Assembly: GCF_000266885.1 (NCBI RefSeq)
Contig: NC_018020.1
Span: 1-64,000 of the forward strand
DNA: 64,000 nucleotides
Origin: Turneriella parva DSM 21527
GTDB taxonomy: Bacteria > Spirochaetota > Leptospiria > Turneriellales > Turneriellaceae
Direction: 5' to 3'
Notes under the pieces: generated by a model
The model's database searches: none
What the model saw: the letters and a program-made list of their open reading frames with translations, nothing else
Told to the model about the DNA's origin: nothing
Shown: positions 17,054 to 26,613 of the stretch, piece by piece
How positions within the stretch are numbered: the first letter of the stretch is position 1
How the letters are laid out: each line of letters starts with the position of its first letter
Translations under genes and position numbers: made by a program

Positions 17054-18190
17054 ATCAAGGCCGCTGTTACCACGTTCTTAAGATTGTTCACGGCTTTGCT
17101 ATTCATTTGCAGCTGTCCGAAAATCACCGCTGCCGATCTAAAGCGAGTCTTGATTCTTGACTTCAAGAATATCGAAGACGATGAAAACTACCAATATCTC
17201 GAGGCTTCAATTACTGACGCAGTAAGGGAAATGCTCAAGGGTAAGTTCGAGTTTCAAGAATACCCCCGTGAAGAAGCCATAAATTTCGCTCAGGCTAACC
17301 TGTTCATGACCGATGAGTTTCACACACAATCTGTTGCCTTTCAAATGGGCTTACTCTTGAAACAGGATGTTGTAATCAACGGTTCATATAGCGTTGAGAA
17401 CGAAACAATTACCACTGAGATACGAATCTTCGACATCGGTAACCGCAAGCTCCTTAAGACTATAGAGGTGACAGGACCTGCCTCAAGTCAGATATTCGCC
17501 TCCGTCGGTGTGATCGCAGAACGAATCGCAGAAGAATGCCAGGCAGTCCTACCCAATAAGGATGAGTGGAAGAGAATGCTCGCCGAAGAAAAGCAAACAG
17601 CGGTTGCGAGCACACCGAATCTGCTGACCATTTCTACGGGCATCTCTGCGTTTTCGTTTCCGAGTGGCAATCAAGGGCAACTCACCTCTGACACCATCTT
17701 GAAACCGGGTGACTTTGGTTCCGCTTTGACATTTCAGTTGGGGTATATTCGAAACAACGTCTACCGATCATTTTATGCCTTGGGAAACTTAGGATACCAG
17801 ACAGCGAGCAAAGACTTTGCCGTGGAGAATAACGTTCAAAAAGCTCAAGGCAAACTGACTCTTGTGTCTATAAGGGCTGGTATAGGATATGAAATGCCAG
17901 GGTACCAAAGATTTAACTGGTCCCCCTTTGCAGCAGCAGGGTATTATTTCGGCGAGACTTCTTTGAATTACGATAACCTACCCCGAAAGCCCTTGGGTGT
18001 CGATTCACAGCCAGCCAATAGTGCATTATTCACTGCCTCGGCGCCTGCTTTAACGTTCGGCATCAGGTCGGGCTTTGAAATCAACAGCATGGTGACACTC
18101 GAACTAATTACTGAATACACGAATCTTTTTTATGCCAATAATGTATCTGGGTTTGTCGTCTTTAGTGGCGGCATGACCCTTCGGCTATAG
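17054..18190 (+). CDS. Exported protein: TolB/CsgG-like N-domain plus outer-membrane beta-barrel-like C-domain
   Basis: The frame is open from TTG 17006, but a TTGACA box at 16999-17004 and AGGTGAGG at 17041-17048 suggest translation starts at ATC 17054. That would give a textbook signal peptide (KAAVTTFLRLFTALLFICSC). The mature part has a nucleotide-fold-like domain of the TolB-N/FlgO type (about 30-180: VLILDFKNIEDDENY, a QDVVINGSYS strand) and then a region of alternating aromatic strands ending GGMTLRL with a terminal Leu, typical of an outer-membrane barrel. It lies ten bases before a lipoprotein gene. Function unknown. Confidence 0.65.
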   Translation: MKAAVTTFLRLFTALLFICSCPKITAADLKRVLILDFKNIEDDENYQYLEASITDAVREMLKGKFEFQEYPREEAINFAQANLFMTDEFHTQSVAFQMGLLLKQDVVINGSYSVENETITTEIRIFDIGNRKLLKTIEVTGPASSQIFASVGVIAERIAEECQAVLPNKDEWKRMLAEEKQTAVASTPNLLTISTGISAFSFPSGNQGQLTSDTILKPGDFGSALTFQLGYIRNNVYRSFYALGNLGYQTASKDFAVENNVQKAQGKLTLVSIRAGIGYEMPGYQRFNWSPFAAAGYYFGETSLNYDNLPRKPLGVDSQPANSALFTASAPALTFGIRSGFEINSMVTLELITEYTNLFYANNVSGFVVFSGGMTLRL

Positions 18191-18200
18191 GCACAAAGTT

Positions 18201-20375
18201 ATGAAGAAAACATCACAGGTTCTGATATCGATTATTCTGGTCTTTCTCTCATGCAATCGGTTAGAGAAAATCAACCAGACCTTTTTACCACCCGAAGAGT
18301 CGACGGCGGGGACTACGGTTGGCGGACCAGATACGATTGCTCCATCAATTGTAACGGGCATATCCTTCACGGGGATCGGGTCAGATACCATCACAATCAA
18401 TTGGGGTGCTGCGTCCGACAATGTTGACTTGCCTGCGGCTCTGCAATACAAGCTGGTCAAAGACGATTCAAGCGCGGCAAACATACTATCGGTTACTCTG
18501 GCAAATGCAAAGACCGGTGCGGATTTGCTCATGGATTGGACATCCAACGTTACCCTGCACACCGCTAACGGTCTCGCTCCCTTGGCCACCTACTACTTTG
18601 TTGTGCTAGTCCGTGATGTTGCCGGAAATATTGGGCTCTATTCACCGGCCTCGCAGAGCACCACGTCATTAGGCACGTTGGTTAGCCCTGAGTTTTCTCC
18701 TGTGGCGGCGACCTACTCAACAGGACAGAATATTGCAATTTCCTCCTCTAACAATGCAGGTGGAAATATCTGTTATACAACCGATGGTAATTTCCCTGCC
18801 GCAGCAACACCTGGCACCTGTTCTTTCGGGACACAGATTGCCAATGGAGCCACGGTTAATATCTCTGCAGGCGGTTCCACAATACTGCGGGCCATGGCGA
18901 CACGGGTCGGAGCAACCAACTCCAGTATCTCATCGGGTACTTACACGATTGATTTCCCGCCTGTTGCAGGCACCGCTATCACCTTCAGCAATATTACGCA
19001 AACCAGCGTTAGAGTAAACTGGGGAGCAGCCTCCGATGCCATTACGGCCACAGCTAGTTTGCAGTACAAGTTAGTGAAAGATGATACAAGTGCGGCAAAT
19101 ATTAATTCCGTGGCCTTGGCAAACGCCAAATCTGGCTCTGACCTCGTCATGAATTGGACTTCCGGTACAACATCGCGCACTGTGACTGGCCTGAATTCTG
19201 GTGCAACTTTTCATTTCGCAGTACTGGTTCGAGACGGTTTCGGTAACATGATCCTCTACGCGCCGGCCTCGCAGAAACTTAATGGCGGTATAATTGACGC
19301 CACCTTCAATCCGGGTAGCAGCGCGAATGTCATTCAATCACTGGCAATTCAAACTGATGGAAAGATCATAATCGGAGGGTTATTTACAGCTTATAACGGA
19401 ATCTCGCGCAATCGCATAGCCCGAGTTAACGCAGACGGCACGCTGGATCTGACCTTCAACCCCGGCACCGGTGCGAACAACAGTGTATATTCCATGGCCA
19501 TACAAAGTGATGGGAAAATTCTTATTGGTGGAGGCACTTTCTTCGGTGGAGGATTCACCACTTATGACGGCACTCCTCGAAGCAGGATAGCCCGCATAAA
19601 TACGGACGGCAGCCTTGATATTTCTTTTGACCCAGGAACCGGAGCGGACAACAGCATCATGGCAATCATTGTACAACCCGACGGCAAGATAGTGATTGGA
19701 GGATTCTTTACAAGCTACAATGGCACAGCACGAAATCGAATTGCGCGTTTAAATGCGGATGGCTCACTCGATACGAGCTTCAACCCCGGCTCCGGTGCAG
19801 ACAACCCTATATTAGCCATGGGTGTGCAACCTGATGGAAAAATATTGATCTCAGGTACTTTTGCTAACTACAATGGTGTTTCTCGAAACCGCATTGCGCG
19901 AATCAATAGTGACGGCTCGTTGGATACGACCTTGGCACCAGGGAGCGGAATCTCGACCGGGGGGGTGTTTTCGATGCTTCTCCAGACGGACGGTAAGATT
20001 GTATTAGCGGGTAGCCTCGAAAACTACCAAGGTGTTCCGCATTTTAGAATCTTGCGTATCCTCCCGGACGGGAATCTTGACTCATCTTTCGCAACAGGCA
20101 GTGGCTTTGACTCCACGGTTTTGACAATGGCCTTACAACCAGATGGAAAACTTCTTTTTGGGGGTGGGTTTACGACCTACAATGGGACTGGAAGGAATCG
20201 GATTGCGCGCCTGAATCCCGATGGTTCAATCGATACGACGTTTGTTGTTGGAACCGGCCTTGACAGCAGCATAAGTTCAATGGGCATCCAGCCTGATGGA
20301 AAGATCGTCATTGGCGGCTCGTTCACTAGTTACAACAGTACGAGCATCAACTATTTAGCCCGCATTATACAGTGA
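18201..20375 (+). CDS. Lipoprotein with FN3-like domains and delta-60 repeats
   Basis: This 724-residue protein has a lipoprotein signal with lipobox LVFLSC (Cys18). Residues about 48-155 and 255-355 are two related FN3-like domains (ALQYKLVKDD shared). Between them (about 160-250) is a chitobiase-C-terminal-like segment (NICYTTDGNFP). From about 365 to the end are about seven delta-60 repeats of the pattern DGKIxIGGxF-YNGxxRNRIARxNxDGSLDxxF, which fold as a beta-propeller-like surface structure. It is probably displayed on the outer membrane as an adhesin or surface scaffold. It is co-transcribed with the preceding barrel protein. Confidence 0.88.
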   Translation: MKKTSQVLISIILVFLSCNRLEKINQTFLPPEESTAGTTVGGPDTIAPSIVTGISFTGIGSDTITINWGAASDNVDLPAALQYKLVKDDSSAANILSVTLANAKTGADLLMDWTSNVTLHTANGLAPLATYYFVVLVRDVAGNIGLYSPASQSTTSLGTLVSPEFSPVAATYSTGQNIAISSSNNAGGNICYTTDGNFPAAATPGTCSFGTQIANGATVNISAGGSTILRAMATRVGATNSSISSGTYTIDFPPVAGTAITFSNITQTSVRVNWGAASDAITATASLQYKLVKDDTSAANINSVALANAKSGSDLVMNWTSGTTSRTVTGLNSGATFHFAVLVRDGFGNMILYAPASQKLNGGIIDATFNPGSSANVIQSLAIQTDGKIIIGGLFTAYNGISRNRIARVNADGTLDLTFNPGTGANNSVYSMAIQSDGKILIGGGTFFGGGFTTYDGTPRSRIARINTDGSLDISFDPGTGADNSIMAIIVQPDGKIVIGGFFTSYNGTARNRIARLNADGSLDTSFNPGSGADNPILAMGVQPDGKILISGTFANYNGVSRNRIARINSDGSLDTTLAPGSGISTGGVFSMLLQTDGKIVLAGSLENYQGVPHFRILRILPDGNLDSSFATGSGFDSTVLTMALQPDGKLLFGGGFTTYNGTGRNRIARLNPDGSIDTTFVVGTGLDSSISSMGIQPDGKIVIGGSFTSYNSTSINYLARIIQ

Positions 20376-20391
20376 CCCTGCTAGCATTCCC

Positions 20392-20943
20392 CTACTTCAA
20401 GGCCGCTGACACCGCTTTCATAACCGCCAGCACATGTTTTTTCACGGATTCGCGAATCTTCGAGTCCTGTAACAACCATTCAAAATGGACAGAATCCCGC
20501 AATGAAACCCAGGCAATACTCTTATCGTCGGAGGCTTTTTTGAGGATATGGATACCGTGCTTGCCATTTAATGGCTGCAGTTTCCTATAAATCTTCTCCC
20601 ATGAATAGGCCTTGCCTTCATTAAGGTACAAACCAATGTAAGGCGCTGAATCTTCGTCGGGCTCGGCATCAATCGTCATATTGCCGCCATCAACATATTC
20701 CCAGTATAGGCCGATATCGGCAGCTTTATCAAAGTGCCTGCTGAAAGACCACCAATAGCCCTCTTCCAGCTCCGAGGTGATATCTGATAGCGTGTCATCC
20801 TGCAGAGCTTCTGATATTGCCCGCAGCATTTCATTACTATACAGTTTGGGAATCTTTATATTGCCGTGCTGGTACATCTGCTGAAAGCCCCTGGCATCCT
20901 CCAGATTCTCCAACAGGAACTTTATCCATTTGTCTGTAATCAT
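20392..20943 (-). CDS. Hypothetical protein at the end of the type I R-M operon
   Basis: This 183-residue acidic protein has no recognised domain. ATG 20943 is chosen because GGAG lies nine bases upstream; the frame extends further to 21000. It is rich in aromatic residues (GYWWSFSRHF, YWEYVDGG) and has a stretch YIGLYLNEGKAYSWEKIY. It starts 19 bases below the PD-(D/E)XK gene, so it probably belongs to the same transcript. A role as nuclease partner or immunity-like protein is only a guess. Confidence 0.65.
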   Translation of the reverse strand: MITDKWIKFLLENLEDARGFQQMYQHGNIKIPKLYSNEMLRAISEALQDDTLSDITSELEEGYWWSFSRHFDKAADIGLYWEYVDGGNMTIDAEPDEDSAPYIGLYLNEGKAYSWEKIYRKLQPLNGKHGIHILKKASDDKSIAWVSLRDSVHFEWLLQDSKIRESVKKHVLAVMKAVSAALK

Positions 20944-20962
20944 ATTTATTCTCCGGCGCCTC

Positions 20963-21727
20963 TTATGAGAAATCGTAAAGGTTGAAGATAGCCTGCGCAC
21001 TACTAGAGAGCAGAGAGTCTCCGGTCTTTTCTATTTCAGGCAGAATTATCTGGACCAAGGATGAATAAGTAGCCGACACAAACACCTTGTTTATCGGCAC
21101 TGACCGGTCAGGCGAGAGCAAGATGGCCACAGTTTTTTCTATACCGTGCCGTTCTGCATATTCACGCAGTGCCCGCGCCTGCCGATTTGTCTGATGGTCA
21201 TCAGTAAACGTTTCCAGACCAAATCGAAGTTTGTTCTCTATGAAGATAACAAAAGTATCTCCCACAATAGCTATATCCGGTATAGTGTAGCCCAGATCGA
21301 ATTCGCGGTGAACCCGATACCTGACATCTGGCTTAGCCAGTTCGTTAGCAATCACGTGAGCTTCCGGTACATTGAGGCTGAAGAGCCAAGTTATCAGAAT
21401 ATTGCGGCCGGCGGCATATGTCGGAGACTCCTTGAGTATCTGCGCAAAAATATCGCTTAAGCTGTTCTCATCGAGGTAAAGCGGCAACGATCGCAGCAAA
21501 TTGATCTCAGATAGCTCGGTCTGGCGATAGCGAGCGATCAAGGCACTGGCCTGCTCAACTATACGTATATGCTTGGCCTCAAGTTCACCGGCAAGCGCCC
21601 GGCTCTTGTCAAGCAAGTGTGTAAAGGCGTTCAATTGACGGCCGGCTACATGCTGGTATGCGTCCAATACCTGTTTTGCGACATCCAATTGGGCGTCCGT
21701 CGCACCTCCGGTCTCTGCCCTACCCAT
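20963..21727 (-). CDS. PD-(D/E)XK family nuclease (PDDEXK_4-like)
   Basis: This 254-residue protein has a helical N-terminal half and a C-terminal nuclease core in which PDIAIVGDTFVIFIENKL supplies the Asp and the Glu-x-Lys of the PD-(D/E)XK motif. The following HQTNRQARALREYAE is typical of the PDDEXK_4 group. It overlaps hsdR by eight bases (start 21727, hsdR end 21720), which places it in the R-M operon. It may add a second cleavage activity to the type I system or be an independent defence nuclease. Confidence 0.8.
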   Translation of the reverse strand: MGRAETGGATDAQLDVAKQVLDAYQHVAGRQLNAFTHLLDKSRALAGELEAKHIRIVEQASALIARYRQTELSEINLLRSLPLYLDENSLSDIFAQILKESPTYAAGRNILITWLFSLNVPEAHVIANELAKPDVRYRVHREFDLGYTIPDIAIVGDTFVIFIENKLRFGLETFTDDHQTNRQARALREYAERHGIEKTVAILLSPDRSVPINKVFVSATYSSLVQIILPEIEKTGDSLLSSSAQAIFNLYDFS

Positions 21728-24700
21728 CTTCCCTTATCCGCCCATAAACCTTTTTCAGCAAATGCCCGGACGCCACTGCCCTGAACGATTCGTCGTTCAT
21801 CAGCTTCGTAAAGATCTTCTCATTGCCGTCCATGCGCTTGATGAAGTAATCCATGAGTGCCTGATCGAAAACGAGCTTGAAGTTATCGAGTGTGTTAACG
21901 CGACCTGCGGCTTGCAAGGCCTCGTCATTAACGGCCTCTTCGGCGACTTGATCAAAGAATAGCTGATCGGCCTGGGTAAAGTCGGTGCCAAAGCGTTCAT
22001 TGAGCATATCGACTAACTCAGAAAGCCTGATCTTTTCTTCGTCGGGATTTCCAGTACCGACATCCATAGGGCCTTTCAATGGGTTGGCAGTACCCGATTC
22101 AAGATCAATCCGCCCTTCGCTGATCTTTTGCAGACGATAGTACTTGAGGTTTATGTCATCATCGACCTCGGGTATCGGATCGCCGATCGGTAATGGCAAC
22201 TTCTTGATGTAGTACCGAATAACTGTATAGTATTTCTCGTACTCTGCATCTTGAAAGGGAACCATCTGCGAAAGGTAGCTATAGAGTAGCTGGAAGGATT
22301 TCAGCTTGGCACGATAGTCTTCGCGGGCCTCGGTGGCCAGGTCTTTGAACCGGTCTACAGCTGACTGCAGTATAGATTCCAGGCGCCCGTGATCCTTTTT
22401 CGACTCGATTTCCTGCGGAGCGAAGAACACGTTACAGAAAGCGTCGATCTCATCATGATGCAGAATCTGCGCCGTGTCGATCTCTGACTTGAGTTCGGCC
22501 AGCCTGGCGTAATCCGCATGGCCACCTGATTCGGTTATCTTGTAATAGGGCTTGAACGATTCAAAGATGTCTTCAGTTTCATTATAGAAGTCGAGTACGA
22601 AGGTATCTTCCTTACCGGCATGGGTTCTATTGAGGCGCGAGAGAGTCTGCACCGCCTGAATGCCTGCAAGCCGCTTGTCTACGTACATGGTATGTAATAG
22701 CGGTTGATCAAACCCAGTCTGGTATTTCTCTGCCACGAGCAAGACCTGGTATTCATTTGTGGCAAACTTCTCCGGAAGCTCTTTCTCTTTGATGCCACCA
22801 TTCATGCCGACTTCGGTGTAGCTCACGCCCGGAATGTCTTTATCGATGACTGTTCCCGAGAAGGCGACGAGTGTCTTGATCCCTTGGTAGTTGTTGTCCT
22901 GAATATACTTATCAAATGCCTCTTTGTACCGGACAGCATGCAGGCGCGAAGATGTCACCACCATCGCCTTCGCGCGACCACCGATCTTGTGCATCGTATG
23001 GTGCCGAAAATGCTCTATCATCACCTCGGTCTTCTGAGCAATATTGTGCGGATGCAGACTCATAAAACGCGCCAATGCTTTTGCAGCCTTGGATTTCGGG
23101 ACGAGCGGGTCCTCCCCCGCCGTGTTCACCAGCTTGTAATAGGTTTTGTATGTGGTGTAATTCTCCAGAACATCCTTGATAAAGTGTTCCTGAATCGCCT
23201 GCCGCATACTGTACAAATGGAATGGGGAATTACCATTCTCACCGGGTTCATCAAAGATCGAGAGGGTCTTTTCCTTGGGCGTGGCAGTGAAAGCAAAGTA
23301 GCTGAGATTCTTCTGGCGACTGCGGCCCGCTGCCGCCTTAAGTATCGCCTCGTCGATATCGGATAGATCCTCCTCTTCTGCACGCTGCCTGACGGTCTGC
23401 TCAATTTCGTTCATCGAAAGCAGGTGGCGCACTTCGGTGGCAGCCTCACCCGACTGCGAGCTGTGTGCCTCATCGACAATGATGGCAAAGTTACGCGATT
23501 CAAGCCTTTCGATATGGCTTGCCGCAAACGGAAACTTCTGCAGCGTCGTGACGATAATGGGTGTGCTGTTTTGAATAGCTTCTGCTAATTGCGCAGAATC
23601 ACGGTCAATCTTGACCACAACACCCTGCTTGTGCTCAAATTGATAGATGGTCTCTTGTAGTTGCCTGTCGAGCACCAGCCGGTCAGTGATAACGATCACC
23701 GTATGGAATATCTTCTCGTCCTTGTCATTGTGCAGGCTGGATAGCCGGTGGGCGAGCCAGGCGATTGAGTTACTCTTTCCACTACCGGCGGAATGCTGCA
23801 CCAAATAGTTGCGGCCAGGGCCTTTGGCCTTAGCGTTTGCCAGTAGTTTACGCACGACATCCAGCTGGTGGTAGCGCGGAAAGATCAGCGATTCGCTGGT
23901 CACCTTCTGCAAATCACTCTTGCCTGCGCGTGTCACTTCAATCTGCCGCTCTTTCTTCTCTATGTGCAAGAATCGCCCAATGATATCGAGCAGAACGACG
24001 GGACTGAAAACATCTTCCCATAAATAGTGGGTTCTGTGTTTGCCCGCTGGTGCGACTGGATTGCCAGCACCCTCATTCTGTCCTTTGTTGAATGGCAGAA
24101 AATACGTGCTCGCGCCATTAAGCTTGGTCGTCATGTAAACGAGATCAGGGTCAACGGCGAAATGCACTAAGGTGCGTTTCTTAAAGGTGAAGATAATCTC
24201 ACGCGGATCGCGGTCGTTCTGGTATTGCCGCCGTGCGTGCGATACATTCTGGCCTGTGAAATGGTTCTTGAGTTCGACGGTGATAATCGGTATGCCATTC
24301 AAGACAATCACCATATCGAGCGAGTTGCGATTCTGGCTACTATAATGTAACTGGCGAATCACGCGAAAGCGGTTCTTATGGAATAGCTCTTCGAGCTCGG
24401 GTGTCATGCCATGCGCGGGCTGAAAGTACGCGATGCGAATGGTTCGGCCAAAGCATTTGAAGCCATGGCGCATCACTTCGAGCGCACCGAGGGAATTCAG
24501 CGCCTTAACCAGATCGTCAATAATCAGCTTATCGGTGCGATCGTCGTTGGTGCGTTCAATGGTGGCATAGGTTTCGGCCTGAGTGTCTTTGACGAAAGCA
24601 ATAATCTCGGCTTTGAAGAGGGCAATATCCTGACTAAAGTCGGCGTCTTCGAGCCTTTTGTATTTGTGCACGTTGAGCAGATAATGCTCAATCGCTGTTT

Positions 24701-24731
24701 CGAGGGCGGCTTCGTTGGTTTGGGGACTCAT
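21720..24731 (-). CDS. hsdR: Type I restriction enzyme R subunit
   Basis: HsdR translocates DNA and cleaves at a distance from an unmethylated site, working with HsdM and HsdS. In 1,003 residues it shows an N-terminal nuclease domain (Asp139 in LDMVIVLNG, Glu153-x-Lys155 in TVELKN), Walker A HSAGSGKS at 313-320, DEAH at 420-423, the SF2 motif FAFTATPKE and the second RecA-like domain with AEKYQTGFDQP and a QTLSRLNRT-type arginine finger. All key residues look intact. The ATG overlaps the stop of the RAYT gene (ATGA at 24728-24731), so its translation is coupled to an inserted transposase-like gene. Confidence 0.95.
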   Translation of the reverse strand: MSPQTNEAALETAIEHYLLNVHKYKRLEDADFSQDIALFKAEIIAFVKDTQAETYATIERTNDDRTDKLIIDDLVKALNSLGALEVMRHGFKCFGRTIRIAYFQPAHGMTPELEELFHKNRFRVIRQLHYSSQNRNSLDMVIVLNGIPIITVELKNHFTGQNVSHARRQYQNDRDPREIIFTFKKRTLVHFAVDPDLVYMTTKLNGASTYFLPFNKGQNEGAGNPVAPAGKHRTHYLWEDVFSPVVLLDIIGRFLHIEKKERQIEVTRAGKSDLQKVTSESLIFPRYHQLDVVRKLLANAKAKGPGRNYLVQHSAGSGKSNSIAWLAHRLSSLHNDKDEKIFHTVIVITDRLVLDRQLQETIYQFEHKQGVVVKIDRDSAQLAEAIQNSTPIIVTTLQKFPFAASHIERLESRNFAIIVDEAHSSQSGEAATEVRHLLSMNEIEQTVRQRAEEEDLSDIDEAILKAAAGRSRQKNLSYFAFTATPKEKTLSIFDEPGENGNSPFHLYSMRQAIQEHFIKDVLENYTTYKTYYKLVNTAGEDPLVPKSKAAKALARFMSLHPHNIAQKTEVMIEHFRHHTMHKIGGRAKAMVVTSSRLHAVRYKEAFDKYIQDNNYQGIKTLVAFSGTVIDKDIPGVSYTEVGMNGGIKEKELPEKFATNEYQVLLVAEKYQTGFDQPLLHTMYVDKRLAGIQAVQTLSRLNRTHAGKEDTFVLDFYNETEDIFESFKPYYKITESGGHADYARLAELKSEIDTAQILHHDEIDAFCNVFFAPQEIESKKDHGRLESILQSAVDRFKDLATEAREDYRAKLKSFQLLYSYLSQMVPFQDAEYEKYYTVIRYYIKKLPLPIGDPIPEVDDDINLKYYRLQKISEGRIDLESGTANPLKGPMDVGTGNPDEEKIRLSELVDMLNERFGTDFTQADQLFFDQVAEEAVNDEALQAAGRVNTLDNFKLVFDQALMDYFIKRMDGNEKIFTKLMNDESFRAVASGHLLKKVYGRIREDG

Positions 24732-25210
24732 AAGGGTTGTTCTATGTTCTCGCCCTGGTGGTCTTGTAATCTCGTGGCCACGGGTTTAAACCCGTGGCCA
24801 CGAGTGGCAACGAGGGGGGTGAGAAGGGCCTTTATTTCATCTCGGCACGATTCTTGAGCATGATGAACTTTCTGGTTCTCAATATATTGGTAAACCGGGT
24901 TAAACCCCAACCGATCTACCGTAAACGCATAGTAGCCATTCTGCCAATATAGGCCATCGACCTTGCGCGACGTAAAACCCTTCAGGTGCTTGACGCAATC
25001 AGCAACCGCCAGTCGAGGCGGGCACGAAAGCAACAAATGCACATGGTCATCGCTACCATCGGCAATGTGAATGTGTACGCCCCAATCTTCGCTTTTCTCT
25101 TGCAGAAAGCCGCGCAGCAATAACCATTTCTCAGGCGCAAGCAAGGGCAACCGCCTTTTAGTGGTGAAAACCACATGATAGTTCAAGCTGTGAAAGCTAT
25201 GGCCTGGCAT
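24728..25210 (-). CDS. REP-associated tyrosine transposase (RAYT, IS200-like Y1/HUH)
   Basis: This 160-residue protein has the Y1 transposase fold: FTTKRR-type first strand, HUH motif H56-V-H58 in DDHVHLLL, and the catalytic tyrosine in VYQYIENQ (Tyr107 or Tyr109). RAYTs process REP palindromes in single-stranded DNA. Three related palindromes lie nearby, one inside this gene, so that residues 134-147 (VATRGHGFKPVATR) are the translation of the repeat itself. It sits between hsdS and hsdR in the same orientation and overlaps the hsdR start. Confidence 0.85.
   Translation of the reverse strand: MPGHSFHSLNYHVVFTTKRRLPLLAPEKWLLLRGFLQEKSEDWGVHIHIADGSDDHVHLLLSCPPRLAVADCVKHLKGFTSRKVDGLYWQNGYYAFTVDRLGFNPVYQYIENQKVHHAQESCRDEIKALLTPLVATRGHGFKPVATRLQDHQGENIEQPL
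24771..24804. repeat. REP-like palindrome 1 (inside the RAYT gene)
   Basis: A perfect 34-bp palindrome centred on GGGTTTAAACCC with arms CTCGTGGCCACGGGTTT. It differs from the other two by GTGGCC in place of GTTGCC. Confidence 0.85.
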
Positions 25211-25265
25211 GATTTGTTTTCCTCATAGTCTCTCTTCTTCTCGTTGCCCCTCGTTGCCCCTCTTG

Positions 25266-25303
25266 TTCTCGTTGCCACGGGTTTAAACCCGTGGCAACGA
25301 GAA
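25266..25303. repeat. REP-like palindrome 2 (upstream of the RAYT gene)
   Basis: A perfect 38-bp palindrome with arms TTCTCGTTGCCACGGGTTT. Short tandem CTCGTTGCCCCT copies lie just before it (25233-25262), looking like partial arms. Confidence 0.85.
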
Positions 25304-25317
25304 GATTGCGACGAGAT

Positions 25318-26613
25318 TTAAGCAGCGCCATTATTCCTCACGTCTATCCGGCCAGTAACGGCAGCGGAAATGACCGCAGTTCGGTACTCTTGCAGCTTCT
25401 GGATCGCATGCTGAGTCGAAGAGATTAAACGGTCGATTTTCGCGGCTTCAACCCGAATATATTCCCCAATTGCTATTTGCTCAGCATGTGGGGGTGTAAT
25501 GACCTCAATGATGCCAGTCTTTTCTTGGTTGAGGATAGGCAATGTAGTTATCATCGCAAGACTCCAAACCTGTTTTCTTACGACGTGAAGAAAATGCATT
25601 AGAAATACTGGATCGGTATCGTCATTTGGCGTAATTGCATTGATTTGTTGATTCGATGATGCTTGACTTCGAATTAAACCAACCTTCCCCAGCGTCGCTC
25701 CGATACTAACTAGCAACACGCTATTTGCTTTAAACAATGGTGCCTCGCGTTTGATTATCGCAAGCTGAGATACCCGCCTCTTTGATTCCGTCAAGACAGT
25801 CGCATCATCAGAGAAATCACCGGGGCCATACCAGTCTATTTCATCTGAGTAATACTCAGCACTTTCCGATGCTGGGGTCTTACCTGTCTTGATCGACTTT
25901 GACAGAAACTTCAGTTTCTTCAACTCCCAATGCGCCGGAATCATTCCCATCCACTTAGCACCCGAATCTTTCATCCGCGCGTCGGGATTCAAGCCCTTCG
26001 TCACAGCGTGGCTGATGAGGGCGGTGCGTTTCTCTTTCAGCAGCTCGATCATGCGCCGTTTCTTGTCGATCAGTGCGTCGATCTGCGCTGTCTTGTGATC
26101 GAGAAAGGCAGCGATGGCGCGTTGTTCGTCGAGGGGTGGGAGGTACAATCGTTCGTTGCGAACATAGGAATCAGGTACGCGTTTTTGACCGCCGGCACCA
26201 TACATTTCCGCTTCGCCCATTTTATTGAACTTATGGCTAATTGAGTAATAGAACAGGAATTCCGGCATCGAATGCTTGCGATCCGCGCGAACAACATGCA
26301 GCTCAATCGTACCAAATCCGATTCCGTTCTTCAACCCAGTAGCTATTGCACACTTCCCATTTTCGAAGCAAGGTGTGATTTTGGCGATAACGACGTCGCC
26401 ATCCTTAAAGTATGTATAGCCAGTGTAGACATCTTCAATAGACTTCTCGACATCCAACCGTATCCCGCCGTATTCACCAATGTTGTCCATCGGCACAAAG
26501 GATACCTGGGTATCGATCGGCAAATGCGCTACTTCAGATTTGACCGGATTTACAATTGCTGCGAACTTTAACCTTCGCGCCTTCCAATTCGGTGGAACAC
26601 CCGAATCCTTCAC
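25318..26613 (-). CDS. hsdS: Type I restriction-modification specificity subunit
   Basis: HsdS carries the two target-recognition domains that set the DNA sequence bound by the complex. The 431-residue chain has the classical two-fold layout: TRD1 about 1-160, first conserved helix about 162-215 (LPPLDEQRAIAAFLDHKTAQ), TRD2 about 225-365, second helix to the end (PPHAEQIAIGEYIRVEAAKI). The start overlaps the Abi gene stop (ATGA at 26610-26613). Two palindrome copies flank the hsdS-abi pair, so this is the part of the operon most open to replacement. Confidence 0.93.
   Translation of the reverse strand: MKDSGVPPNWKARRLKFAAIVNPVKSEVAHLPIDTQVSFVPMDNIGEYGGIRLDVEKSIEDVYTGYTYFKDGDVVIAKITPCFENGKCAIATGLKNGIGFGTIELHVVRADRKHSMPEFLFYYSISHKFNKMGEAEMYGAGGQKRVPDSYVRNERLYLPPLDEQRAIAAFLDHKTAQIDALIDKKRRMIELLKEKRTALISHAVTKGLNPDARMKDSGAKWMGMIPAHWELKKLKFLSKSIKTGKTPASESAEYYSDEIDWYGPGDFSDDATVLTESKRRVSQLAIIKREAPLFKANSVLLVSIGATLGKVGLIRSQASSNQQINAITPNDDTDPVFLMHFLHVVRKQVWSLAMITTLPILNQEKTGIIEVITPPHAEQIAIGEYIRVEAAKIDRLISSTQHAIQKLQEYRTAVISAAVTGRIDVRNNGAA

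Noticed and set aside
18201-20375. Delta-60 repeats as a recent tandem DNA duplication
   Set aside because: The repeats are conserved as protein but diverged at DNA level, so they are an old domain array.
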